The position numbers and the translations under genes were made by a program. From assembly GCA_013115145.1 (NCBI GenBank), contig JAAPAO010000368.1, positions 1 through 35,685 on the forward strand: a DNA stretch of 35,685 nt. The letters are read 5' to 3'. This DNA comes from Perkinsus chesapeaki (Eukaryota > Perkinsozoa > Perkinsida > Perkinsidae). This document shows positions 1 through 11,100 of the stretch, piece by piece (within the stretch, counting starts at the first letter, position 1; each line of letters starts with the position of its first letter). Under the pieces are notes generated by a model. That model saw nothing but the letters and a program-made list of their open reading frames with translations. It ran no database searches and had not been told where the DNA came from.

Positions 1-105
1 GATACTAAACCACCTCCCAGGGTATATTGAAGTGGCCGATACTAAACCACCTCCCAGGGTATATTGAAGTGGCTGATACTAAACCACCTCCCTGGTGAAA
101 TTGAA
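1..105. repeat. 37-bp tandem repeat, about 2.8 copies
   Basis: Copies begin at 1, 38 and 75. The unit starts GATACTAAACCACCTCCC and the third copy decays after about 20 bases. The array is cut by the window edge, so its full size is unknown. No coding frame runs through it. It resembles the intronic minisatellites elsewhere in the window, so it may lie in an intron of a gene outside. Confidence 0.9.
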
Positions 106-454
106 ATTACTAACCGGGAATATTAACGTAAATTTCGTTCGCCCGTCGAAATTGGAGTTACTATTGTCGAGATAGGCGTTGGAAAGGTGTATACTCCTTC
201 ATGGTTCAGCCCATGTCCGTCTCAAACTACGTTGGGCAGTGAGCAACGGAGACGAGCGACAACCGTCTTGACTGTCAAGACTTGACAGAGTGAGTCCCCC
301 ATTGTAAGACACTCGTCGTCGAGATGGCTGGTCGATAGTCCTACCTCCACCAGAGAGGGGTACCCTCCGAAGTGCTCACCCATATCCGACGAATTGCCCC
401 GAAGTTAATTGGTGATAAGTTTCTCGCTACCGAACCCAACTTTCCACGTAGCTT

Positions 455-690
455 AGTAATGATTGGTATCATAGGAAAGTACTACGACGGTTGTTACTTC
501 TTGTTAAATGTCTTGCTCACATTTCCCGTTAGATATCATTAATAACGGAAATACAAAGAAACTCAACTTCGCCAATATACCAATTCACCGTTTCCGCGAC
601 AGTTCGATGACTCATGCGTTAAGTTCACCTGCGTCATAATCTTGTAGACTCTCGTAGATATCGGATCGATGAGCTCGGGATCGATCCGAC
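455..690 (-). pseudogene. duplicated C-terminal exon (copy 1)
   Basis: On the minus strand this block ends in the peptide DIYESLQDYDAGELNA and a TGA at 612-614. The second copy at 3431-3679 encodes DIYESLQDYDADEDLNA and stop. Similarity runs about 150 bp past both stop codons, so a gene end plus its 3' flank was duplicated. Upstream of DIYE the frame of copy 1 no longer matches copy 2 well. It may be the last exon of a diverged paralogue or a relic; I found no matching body upstream. Confidence 0.5.
661..689. repeat. inverted repeat, 10-bp perfect arms, 9-nt spacer
   Basis: Arms TCGGATCGAT (661-670) and ATCGATCCGA (680-689) are perfect reverse complements. The element abuts the duplicated exon block. 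A further 15-bp palindrome, CTGATAA-G-TTATCAG, follows at 709-723. Confidence 0.85.
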
Positions 691-1178
691 AATCCCCACC
701 TCTTCAACCTGATAAGTTATCAGTTATAACTCGACTCGGGTTACTCGAGCTCAAATCACAGAATTGGGATGGCCATAGCTACAGAGAGGGTATACGACAT
801 TAGGTAACGAATGATACGGAGGAACCTCATTAGAAGCGATGTTGGTATCGACACGTTACACTGAAGAAACATCTCCTTGTCGCCTCAGCAAAAGACCGCA
901 AGCCCTCTAGCTGCGAAAACCACACACTGGGGTTTGGGAGATTCTCTCAGTAGGAGGGCCTGGCCATGAGGGACGTTCAGTCACTTGCGCGCTATCAGCA
1001 TCTCCCGACCATGGTGAAGGTCGGTCATCATCAGACTATTTGTGGGAGCTCTATGCAGCCTATATAATTTGAGACATCTACATATGAGCTGCCGGGATAA
1101 CATAGTGGCGACAAAGCCAGATGCACTCAAGGAAGAACGTGAGCAGAAAATGGGACAAATGGTACATTTAAAAGGGCC

Positions 1179-1910
1179 TTACTTAAGAGTGCCACTGAAG
1201 ATAACCAGATCATCATTCGTGTAATGAACACTATATCCACCTCTGGTACCCCCCACGTCCAGAGTGAGGTAAGCTTCATAATGCCAAGTGACCAAGTCTT
1301 CTGAACTCATCAGGATTGCCACTTTACACTTCGACGTCATGTTGTAATAGCTAGTGACCATCTCACTTGATATTTCCAAACGAGCATTGCCATTCGCGTT
1401 CACGATAGCGGTAGCGTTCGGATGATCCTCATCAGAAATACGACCAATATCGGGAATTTCTGTGCTAATTTGCACCATAGTCGGCAAGTTGATCTCCCAT
1501 CCACCTTTAATTGGACGACCCAGTTCCTGCGAGAAAGGAGGAATGTAAAAGTTAAAGGCGGTTATAATACCCCCGGTGAGCTTCAGATCATAAGCAGTAT
1601 ATCCTTGAGCCCAGACACCAACTTGTACGGGACGTCCTCCTTTTAAAATAGCACTTATCTCCAACGAGGCGAAGTTTGGAAGGTTAGTGCCGTTCGCCAG
1701 CAACCTCATACCACCATTTATTTGATGGTTATTCCGCAAGATATACCAACAATAAGGACCATAAGTTTTTTTTGCATATAAGCAATTATGCGGTTGAGTT
1801 GCGATCACCGGAATATTGAGAGCTCTGCTACCGTCTCCAAAGCACACTTGAGCCATAAACAGCAGAAGACCGATACAGGGTGATAACAGGAATGACATTG
1901 AAATGAACAT
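1179..1910 (-). CDS. secreted protein of unknown function (first exon or whole gene)
   Basis: A 243-codon frame opens with ATG at 1908-1910 and a clear signal peptide: residues 1 to about 25, hydrophobic core LLSPCIGLLLFMAQVCFG, cleavage probably after FG. The mature part has three N-glycosylation sequons (NGT, NAT, NMT) and few cysteines (CLYAKK..YCWY, later KCKV). Beta-type alternation suggests a sandwich fold. An AG lies shortly before the ATG (TTCATAG|CTTTCC). The frame stops after TLK, but the same bases form a strong donor AA|GTAAGG, so the protein may continue in a later exon. Family not recognised; the signal peptide is the firm part. Confidence 0.7.
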   Translation of the reverse strand: MFISMSFLLSPCIGLLLFMAQVCFGDGSRALNIPVIATQPHNCLYAKKTYGPYCWYILRNNHQINGGMRLLANGTNLPNFASLEISAILKGGRPVQVGVWAQGYTAYDLKLTGGIITAFNFYIPPFSQELGRPIKGGWEINLPTMVQISTEIPDIGRISDEDHPNATAIVNANGNARLEISSEMVTSYYNMTSKCKVAILMSSEDLVTWHYEAYLTLDVGGTRGGYSVHYTNDDLVIFSGTLK

Positions 1911-3430
1911 ATGTCGTTGGAAAGCTATGAACCGTGAAGGAAGATACCCATGGAGGAGGCATAACAGCTATCGAATGTTGAAACCAGAGATTAACTCTTC
2001 CGTACCATCGCCTCGCAGAAGATGAGGCCCGAATGACATACTGCTGGGTATAGCGAAACAGTAATGGACTCCGAGCAGTGTGCACTCGGCCTAAGATCGA
2101 ATGAAGACACGATATCCTCTTTAGGCCTCTGATTCGGAGGTGTTGCCAGCTAGCTACAACGATATCGATCGAGGCGCGGCGCCATACAACGAAAAGGCGC
2201 CTTCGGGGATGCCTTCTAATACAAGTAGCCATGGATGAGGTAGACACTAATCTCTTTCGGAAAGCTTCTGGTCGCTCGAAGGCTATGTAGCTTGCATTGC
2301 CGGCCATTCACGATGCATGACTAGGACCAAACAAGATTTATTAAACTAAAATGCACTGACGCTGGAGGCTCCAGCCTGGAGCCACCTGTGCGTCCGCGAA
2401 CCATCTGAGGAGGCTTGCATTCCGACAATGCTCGGCCCTATACAGTGCCCATAACATGGGGTAAATGATCCAAGATCAAAATGTCAGTCCCACAGACTTG
2501 AGTAAAGTATGTTACGCACTTAACAAGGTGCTTATCGCGTCATGGTATCTTTGAATTGATTATTGCAGTAATACTTGTGTGGAACTAGACAGCACTTCTG
2601 TTTCTGGATCTGAGTTTTGTGTTGAGGTTGTTCCGGTGTGCCGCATACCCTGCAAAACCAATTAAATACTCCTACTCCCAGCGCTTGGGTCTGACCAACG
2701 AGGAGCCTCGTTGGAGAAAGTGTGTGCAAACGCGACTGGTCCAGCACTTACTACCCGTAAGTTACCTGGACCATTACATCGGGTACCCAAAGTACTGTAC
2801 CCAAACCGAACCTCGGTTATCGATAGAACGTCGCATGCACAGCACTCGTGCCAGGTGAGGAGGGACGGGCTCAAAAATGAACGCTAATGCTCAAACGGAG
2901 CAACCACAAGACGTTCGTGAGTGTCCCAACAACTATGTATTTTCGCACGCATGCCCAAACGCGCGCGAAATCATCTAAACAGAGATCTCGCCATGGGAGA
3001 TAATATCTCCGAGATATGACCCAACAGAGCAGGCCCAGATGTGGCAAACTTCTCCTGGAAGTCCAATATGAACAGCTAGTGGAGAATGACCACTGGACAT
3101 TGAAGTTGCAGGAAACACACAAGGAGGATGACAATGCACAGTTATTCTGCTGTATTCGTAACTTTGGTCCATTCGCGCCCACTTTTAGATTCGTATACTT
3201 AGTAATAGAAATAGTTAAATAATGAATGAGCACTCATTGCCATTGCGTTCACCCAGCGTGGATCACCCCAGTTCAGATTCAGATTCTAATTATCTGCACA
3301 TCCCACGCGTGTCTCATGTACCACATGTATATGACTCGTAAAATATTAGTAATGAGCTTATCAGTGCTCAGGTTTTGTGCTGTGAGAACGAGTGAGCTGA
3401 TTCAGCATAAGTATTACTAAATTTAGTCTA
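1911..3430. other. region with no assignable gene
   Basis: Short open frames exist on both strands (for example minus 1828-2307 and plus 3016-3222), but none gives a recognised motif or a chain of phase-compatible exons. It contains palindromes at 2361-2384, 2695-2714 and 2996-3010. It may be the 5' region of the upstream secreted gene plus unrecognised exons. Confidence 0.5.
2361..2384. repeat. two overlapping perfect palindromes
   Basis: GCTGGAG-G-CTCCAGC (2361-2375) overlaps GGCTCCAG-C-CTGGAGCC (2368-2384). Both have a single unpaired central base. The right half of the first is the left half of the second. Confidence 0.9.
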
Positions 3431-3583
3431 GTAATGCTTGATATCATTAGAAAGTACTGCGACGGTTGTTACTTCTCGGCAGATATCTTGCCTTCATTTC
3501 CCGCTGAAATCAGTAATAAGGGAAATACAAAGAGAAACTCAACTTCACCAATATACCACCCATTTTCACGACAGGCCGATGAC

Positions 3584-4232
3584 TCATGCGTTAAGGTCTT
3601 CATCTGCATCATAATCTTGCAGACTCTCATAGATATCCACGAAGCGTCTTGTGAGGACTTCCCCAACATTGGAGGGTACCTTTATGATTGCGATTGCGAC
3701 TATAGTCGCTTTCACTAGTTCACCTTTCTCTGCCAGAATTCTTCATACTCATTCAAGAAGCCGTCTCCAAACATCCTAACATCAAATGTTATAGCAGCCT
3801 CTCCAGCGGATAGCCCGAGATGTGAAATCGTGGAGCAGGCATTACTCGTAAAGCTTAGTAGCCAGCTCAATTGCGTCCTTTCGGACATCCCCTGAGCTGT
3901 GACGAAGACCCGCGATAGCCAAGGGGAAGACATGATCGAGTTGCACAGATCCGTCCGACTGGCACATATCCAGCTAAAGCGGTACCCTTCAGTTAACAGA
4001 AAAGGATGTTGTAGCCTTACAATGGCCAACCCAGTCTCTATTCGCGCAGTCATTGAGCTAGCGCTTAAGCCTTGTAGCGAAGCCATGCAATCCTCAGCTG
4101 CAGCTTCGGCATTGTTAGGAGTCCCTACTTCAACGCTGGGACTCAGACATGGCAATAACGCATCAGCACCACATAAGCTAACGAGGAGCAACTGACAAGC
4201 CAAAACCAACGATAGCAGCGTAGTGTGTTCTC
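3584..4232 (-). CDS. secreted cysteine-containing protein, two 3' exons; start unresolved
   Basis: Exon 3724-~4232 joins exon 3584-3679 across a 44-nt GT-AG intron (3680-3723), phase 0 on both sides. The N-terminal part is a signal-peptide-like stretch (LLSLVLACQLLLVSLCGADA) followed by about six scattered cysteines. The second exon adds VPSNVGEVLTRRF and ends DIYESLQDYDADEDLNA. No ATG lies in frame between the stop near 4225 and the hydrophobic stretch, so the start codon must be on an upstream exon. The last exon and 3' flank are duplicated at 455-662. Function unknown. Confidence 0.62.
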
Positions 4233-4836
4233 AAGTCGTTTATCTTCGAATGGGCAGCGTCCGTGTGAGTAGTTGTTTGTATCTTACTGCAAGGTCACGA
4301 GCGCTCCATGAGATCCGACTATTATGATCTCCCAGCCTCCTCACAACCGCAGCCGCAAGTCCGCTGCCCGAGCGACTCACGATGTACTTCAAGTCCTGAG
4401 TATAGGCAAGAGTAGAAACTCATCAGAGTGCAAAAGCGAATTAACCCCGATACCCGATTGTATAGGGCCGGCACTCTATTCCTTTAAGGAATTTCCTCTC
4501 AGAGGAATCCTCTGGGAAACTAGCAGCAAGTGACCACTAGCTATAGTCTAGTAACTAGCGACAGCAGCTGCCTTTCACCAGGGACTATTGAGTTCGGGTT
4601 TCGACAAGACCGCATTCCGAGCTTCGAGTACGCCAGGGTGGCCGCCGGGTCCGGGACCTACTGGCACTGGCTAGCGTTGAAACAGAGCAGTGCGCTCCGA
4701 GCTTGCGATACTGCTAACGCTGCCGAGGATGAGTTACGGTGTGGTCGAGGAGTTAAGCCAATTTATTAACAATTGCTTATTTTTCAAATCGCGTTTCTCA
4801 CATTGACACTGATATTATCTCGCAAGGTATCGGACT
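4233..4836. other. intergenic region with no recognised gene
   Basis: It lies between the 3' end of the orphan multi-exon gene and the start of the secreted gene. The only structured element I see is the palindrome chain at 4478-4514. It should contain the 5' exon of the secreted gene, which I could not find. Confidence 0.5.
4478..4514. repeat. chain of three abutting or overlapping perfect palindromes
   Basis: ATTCCTT-T-AAGGAAT (4478-4492), TTCCTCT-C-AGAGGAA (4493-4507) and CAGAGGA-A-TCCTCTG (4500-4514). Each has 7-bp arms and one central base. The third shares its left half with the second. Confidence 0.9.
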
Positions 4837-7374
4837 TCAGAAAAGCTTGCACGGCATCAAATGCGGCAATAGCATTCGGTACCTATGCGATACTGCAGAT
4901 GCGCTATGGAAGGCCGCCATCACAATATCCCGCTCGATGAAGCTCTTGCAAACTGTACACATACCCCGGCAATAGCGATTGACGCTTTCAGGATAATCGC
5001 AACGGATCCTCGAGAGGAAATCTTCGATTGATTTTTCATAGTGTCGCAGTACCCAAGATTGAATCTGAATGAGATTACTTGGTGTGGCCAGTGGCACCGA
5101 GTGAGCATATCGACTCGACATCGCTCACTCTCCATAGGCTTCGCTCATGACCAGAACTTTTGGAGTCTCTATGCAAAAGTCGAGCAGCGAGCTTTCCTAG
5201 GCTCTCTGCCACCGCTCCGTACTCTTCAAATGCAGCAGCGAAATATGGGGAAGACTTCCGCGACCCGTTCTTGCTTTCGTCAACTGAAAGAACCTGGGTA
5301 TGATTCGCAGAGCATCGCTGCCCTGAATTGCTCATCGCTTTCATCTTGGCCTTGCTAGGCGTTTGCGTTAGTGAGGCTCGTCTTATCATACTCACTTAGC
5401 GCCCTTATCTCTGGCAACACAAATCGTTTCAGGTATGATCTTATCTCATCGATATTATCAGACTCGCATTTGATAATGATCCTTTCTGCAAGCCATTGGT
5501 CTTCCGAAGTCAACACCTGCCAACTTACCCTAGGGTTGACCGGTGACCTTGTACCTTTCGGGGGAATTACTCGGATGTCATGCATCAATGTTGCGTCGTC
5601 ATCAATGTGTTTCTCGTCAACTGTCATAACATTGTCAGGACAGTAACGCTGTTCGCTCGGCTCTTTGTGCACCATAATAATTTGCTTCTTCACCTCTCGC
5701 CTGGAGGAACACAAGGATCGTGGGAGCAGCTAGCTGAACAATTCCTTGCTTTTGCGTACATACTATCGGGTGTGACCTAGCTGAGCTCTCGTTGAGATCA
5801 TACTGATATAATATTATTATATTCAGCATACTATATTAGTGCATCCTCAGTGAATTTATTATGGATTACCACTGTTTATGTACCAGTGGTATGTATTCAG
5901 TTAAAAAAACACCGGATCTTGGAACTCTCACCCCATCATCGAATGATCAGCTGGTTGTTCCAAAGGTGCATAGTCGGCCTCGGATGAACGCGAGGCCGAG
6001 CGAGGCAAATCTTCACTCCCTGGAGCTATGTAGTTCTCTCGTGGAGACGTCGTGTTCCCAACGTGATGATCCTAAGCAGCGGATATCATTTCTATTCCAC
6101 TGCTCTTGTGGCAGCCTTCGCGGGGTCCAGTGTATCTACCTCCGACATTTCGTGCTCCGGAGAAGGTCCTTGAGAATCCCAGCTGAATGTTATCTCATCC
6201 TGCGTGGCGGCATTGCGACGCTCCAGTTCCGAAACACTAGAGCAGGAGCTTTTACAGTTCGTTCGGTAGAGGATGTACTGTTCAAGCGAACGACGGAGGT
6301 TATGCATGGCATTGACCACTCCTTGCGTTCCTGCTCCGAGTTCTTGCGGCGAATTCTTCCCTATGACGACTTGACGAGTCGCGTTACCGTGGTTACTAGC
6401 ATCGGACTTGCCAAGGATTGCCGTACCCTCACCAGCCACCTAGCAAAGGCTGTGATAGACACTGCGCGATTTCAATGGCTATCTCGGAAATTGATATCCC
6501 AGTGATACTGCTGTGAGACGGCCCCAATGAATAAATTGCCTTGTCCTCTCGTGCCAGTGCGGAACTTGTCCTTCTGAAACTTGAGTGTCGGTGATTCTCC
6601 TGTGGGAGTAGCGGATATCCAAAGATTCCAATGCCTAGAAACAAGTGTTTTGGGGCGAGATGTAGACAGTAAAGGATTCTTCCCAGTTGACCCGCATAGG
6701 CGGCTAAGCATCGGAGTCTCCTCACTTTGTAAGCCGACTGGTTCTGTGCCAGATTTCCATAGGAGGATGCGCACTCTCGTTGTCATGGCCCAACCACTAA
6801 GGCATAAACCACTTCCGTCTTTAACGACTTCATGGACGCAAAAGCGCACCTAAACGAAAGTCAACCAAGCATGGAACTTCCATGCGTGACCAGCCAGCAG
6901 GCATGCCTCCTTCCATCATGGAAGGAGGCATGCTTGCCCGTTTGGTTCAAGGAACACGGTTGCTGAAACTATAGCGCGGCTCAATACGAGGGATCGGCCG
7001 AAGTTTCTCACCCAATTGTTAGAGAATGGCTTCGGCTCCTGTACGCCCATTGCAGCCCAAACCTCAATGCGATCAGGGCGCAGCACGGGTGCGTCTGGTA
7101 TCCAGCTGATTGAGACTTCTCGTACTTCACTATACTGCTTCAACCGAACTTCCTGTTGATTAGACAGAGCGTGCGAAAACTGCTCTTACAGTACGAATCG
7201 TACTATTTCAACGGGATATTCAACAGTTCTTGAGGATAGCCACCCGAGGCTTTGAGCAGTATGGCTCGAAAGACATAGTCTGCCTGCGCTTTTAGGCTCA
7301 GACTCTGACGAAACGGATACAACCCAAGCTTGGAGCATCCGGCAGACGGACGAATCATTTACGGTGTTTGTCAT
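4837..7374 (-). CDS. orphan multi-exon gene, about 626 aa
   Basis: Ten exons join in phase: 7195-7374, 7012-7152, 6891-6962, 6520-6849, 6101-6439, 5932-6071, 5396-5700, 5294-5344, 5129-5223 and 4837-5064 (sum 1881 nt). All introns are GT-AG; one is only 29 nt (6072-6100) and the largest is 231 nt. The acceptor of the exon at 5129 could be 15 nt lower without changing frame. The start is ATG 7372-7374; no signal peptide is seen. Residues about 15-115 (GWLSSRTVEYPVEIVRF, then REVSISWIPDAP, RIEVWAA) look like a beta-sandwich of the discoidin type, faintly like the N-terminal domain of CEP104. A low-complexity linker follows, then a cysteine-bearing C-terminus (DYPESVNRYCRGMCTVCKSF). The domain assignment is weak; the exon chain is well supported by phase. 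Confidence 0.6.
6869..6885. repeat. perfect palindrome inside a 41-nt intron
   Basis: GCATGGAA-C-TTCCATGC, 8-bp arms. It fills much of intron 3 (6850-6890) of the orphan gene and shares the core CATGGAA with the larger palindrome 16 bases away. Confidence 0.9.
6901..6933. repeat. 33-bp perfect palindrome inside a coding exon
   Basis: Arms of 16 bp (GCATGCCTCCTTCCAT and its exact complement) flank one central C at 6917. It lies in exon 3 of the orphan gene, where it encodes HASFHDGRRHA. It should form a strong hairpin in RNA or single-stranded DNA. Confidence 0.95.
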
Positions 7375-8162
7375 GGTGAAATGCTCGTACTTCGAACTGA
7401 ACCCCCAGTGGGGGGCCCACTGCAGTAAGATACGAAATAGTTCACTATTGCGTCATTTCTCACTACGAGGCTGAGCTTACGGGTCATGTAGCCCATTCGG
7501 GAGGATCGCCTATGAGCCTCCTAGTATGAGGATAATGTATCGAGTGTGACCAAAGATTAGCGAGCGGTTTCGTTGAGCAACTAAGCTCAGGTGGACCATG
7601 ACAGGTGGGCGCCAAACCATGCATCCGGAGACAAGGTAGCTATGCGTAAACTAATGCATTATTGTCAACGCTGCGATAAAATACATAGCTGTGGGATAGC
7701 TAGCGGACTGAGCAACTTCACCACTACCAGCTGCTGCTTGGAGGTGTTACAGCTCATCGCGCCCATGTGTATCGTTGAGATTAAATCCGGTGATTTTTTG
7801 AATTATAGTCTCTGATTCACGAACGCGAAACGCAAAGCATAACTGGCTTAGTAAATGCGTGCGCTTGTATACTAGGCTCGTACGAACGCAAAATAATTCA
7901 TCGCTTATAAAAACCGAAATAAGGGTTACATTGTTGCTGTACACAGCATGGCCGAGAAGCTTCAGTCAGGCTCTGTGTTACTCTGACAGCAATGCCATCA
8001 GCGAAGCTACGCACTTGAAAATATGCTGATATGATACGTAATGAAAAGACTAAATATCACTGCTATTTAGTCTGCTATTATAGCAGATACTGACAGCTCC
8101 TATTAAAATAGGTTTATGTACTCCTCGGTCACAACTTTGTAGGCTTGGGTATCTCCGTACGA
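7375..8162. other. intergenic region
   Basis: It runs from the start of the orphan gene to the stop of the carboxypeptidase gene. It holds palindromes at 7402-7422 and 8047-8087 and no frame that I can assign. Confidence 0.55.
8047..8087. repeat. two overlapping inverted repeats
   Basis: AGACTAAATA and TATTTAGTCT (8047-8056 and 8064-8073, 7-nt spacer) overlap the palindrome TCTGCTAT-T-ATAGCAGA (8071-8087). The two hairpins are mutually exclusive at TCT. They lie about 80 bp past the carboxypeptidase stop codon, where a transcript end could be. Confidence 0.88.
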
Positions 8163-11100
8163 TTATTCGGCAAAGAACTGCTCGATGGCTTGCTGCATTT
8201 CTAAAGGCTTATTCAACGTGAATACGTGGCCTCCGTTGAGAACCTAAAGCGACACATCCCGCCACAAATGCGAGTAGATAAGCAGCGGTCATCGTTTCAC
8301 CTCGATCAAGGCCAATGATCCTCCGCTTGGATACGCCGCCTTCCGAATCGTTCCCAGTGGGCCGCCGCGCTTGAACTGTAGCGAACCAACTGTGGTTTTC
8401 TGGTAGGGTTGTGCCTACCTTGAGGGTCTTCGGCTTGACAGCAGCAAGGATTCTGCCATAGTCGGCTCGCCCCTTTAAGTTAGTAGTCCAATAATATGCC
8501 CCAATCGTGTTACATACAAAGTCCTGGTCGCCATTAACTACTCTCACCTGAGCTGGTGACCTCCAAACTTAATGTTAGGATCCGGTAAGCGATAAGCCAC
8601 TAGCGGTCCCTATGCCGACGCTGCTGCTTACCTGCAGACCACTGTCTAATAGTTCTGAAACTACCGCTGTTGTGTCGTACGCTCCATACCTTTCGAAGGC
8701 GCTGAAAACCTGACGAAATTGTATTTCGGCAATATAGACTCCTGACTATAGCAGCCTGCTATTAGGAGGTGAACAAGAATCACGTCGATGATATAGGGGT
8801 ATGCTATGTCTCATAACCTATGCCATTCAACTGTACAATTCTCGGCAAATGCCGTAGGAAGTGCAAGAAGGCGGACAGCGTACCTGTGGGTCGTTGGGGA
8901 TCCAGTACTTATGCGTCCCCATCGCATCTTGAACATCTCTGCGATTCAGGTATTCTCCAGGCTGAAAAAAGTAGTAGAATCGGCAGACTTCCAAGGTGAC
9001 GAAGGTTCCGAAGCTTATAATATTTTAATCCATTGAGCGCTGCGCTTTCTTACACGCCCGGGTTTCAGCTTGAAGTATTCAGACTCGCCGCTCGGTTCAG
9101 CTCGAACATCGTACATGAAATGAACAAGTTTCGATTTCCTGCCGACACCAAGTCTTACTGGCTCCTTCCAGCTTTGTGTAAGGGCTCTGTTAGGGCTCCA
9201 TCACAAAACTGGAATGCTTCATCACAAGCAACTGAAAAAGGCGAACGGTGCGGTGCCTCACTGGAGACAGATGGCAATCACCACCTGGGTCGGGATAGGG
9301 ACGGGAGCTTGTTGGCTGGCAGCGCTTCAGCCTTTCAGCGCATGTATAACCATCGGTGGTCATCTTCCCAATGCTGAAAGAGTCATGTGCCGACGTCCTG
9401 TTTCAAGTTCACGAATCGTATCCAAACGCTTGTCATGTACACCTCTTTCCGTCGAATAACAACCTAGGTTCCTCGAGCTGAACGGAATTACTCAACTTGA
9501 ATACCTCCACGAAATTAAAAAGATGGTGGAGGCTTAGCCTGCCAGGCTACTGAGAGTTTCAGTCTGAAACATTTGTCAATTTTAAAGTTATCATCTAAGT
9601 CGATTTAATTGGTAGCAATCAACATAAAATTTAGTACTGGTATGCTGGCAATGCCAGCCAGGCTGCCATGCGCGTATAATTCTGTAGCCTATGTACGTAG
9701 CATATCCAGTAGGCATACGGAACTCTTCTCTTAGGAGTAGCAAGACTTTAAACCGCATCCTCTACAATTCGCGGTTGTTTTCCCGACAGGTTGCTCACAC
9801 ATCCGAAGAAAGCAGTTTCCTTTTCTTCGCCATCTCCACCGCTCCTCTGTACCTGAAATGCGAGGAGAGCAGCGAAATGCTTCTGATGACCTTTTCATAG
9901 CGATTACATGTCAAGGGGCCCCATAGACCCTGAAAGTATGAGGAGCATCTTCAAGTTGATCTTGTTCTCTCCCTTCAGAGATACTATTTTCTTGGCTAAC
10001 AGAGTTGCTGTTGAACCTGCAGTCGAATCGGCTTCCGTAATCATAAGTACAAGCTATATAATACAATTTCTGAATAACAACTCGTAAAAAACAACTTTAT
10101 ACGACTCACTCAAGTTATTAGGGAGTTCTGGTGGACTTCGAGAAGACTTGAACGCGCGGTGCGCTCAAGTCTTGTCAAAGTCCACGGTGCGTTATGCATC
10201 AAGCAGAGCGCCGATAGCGCTCTACTCCCCCCAGCAATGGGCAAGGAGCTTACCGTCGAAAGAGAAGCCAACGAGGCGCAGGTTATCCTTCACATGTGGT
10301 TCACGCTTGATTATCTCGAGCAAAGTCATATAACTGAAAATCATACTGAAGTTTATAGTAGTTCTAACGGGAAATTCCCGCTAGCGGTGAACTTTTAGCG
10401 GTGAAAAATGATCGGTATTGCGGACCAGTATATTATCNNNNNNNNNNNNNNNNNNNNNNNNNNNNNNNNNNNNNNNNNNNNNNNNNNNNNNNNNNNNNNN
10501 NNNNNNNNNNNNNNNNNNNNNNNNNNNNNNNNTTATCAGTGACAGTGATTGCGGACCAGTATATTATCAGTGACAGTGATTGCGGACCAGTATATTATCA
10601 GTGACAGTGATTGCGGACCAGTATATTATCAGTGACAGTAATCCTGGACCAGTACTCAGATTTAGAGGAAGAGTAACCCCACATGTTGTCAACAAATTTA
10701 TCCATGTTCGCTTCGTATCTTCCTGTACTGAAGCCAGTCCCTCCGGGGGCGTCTATGAAAATACCGTTGGCTTTCTTAGTCCAGGAATACCTGAGCAACA
10801 TACAGCTCGATACTCGCAGCCAACATAGTTGTACTCGTTGGTGTTAAGCGTCTTGCCATCTCGTGATATATAACAGGGGCCCATCATAGTGAGGGGCAGT
10901 CCAGTGGCGCTTGTACCTGGGCCTCCGGGAAGGAAAACGAACGTTGGCGTATTATCGGCTCTGTCGTCAGCGTTTATAAGAGCGTAAAAATATCTAACAA
11001 CGAGATATTCCAAGCATTCGGGAATGTACTAGTCTTACTTGGTGTCGTCGGAGACGGTGACGTATCCAAAAGACTGAGCACCGACCGAAGTTGTACATAG

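Larger units (their letters stand above)
106..1178. other. region without a recognised gene; holds a duplicated exon relic and palindromes
   Basis: The only structured elements I see are the duplicated block at about 455-662, an inverted repeat at 661-689 and a palindrome at 709-723. On the minus strand the open frame of the secreted gene above ends in a good splice donor (AA|GTAAGG near 1180), so further exons of that gene could lie here, but I could not link them. Confidence 0.5.
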
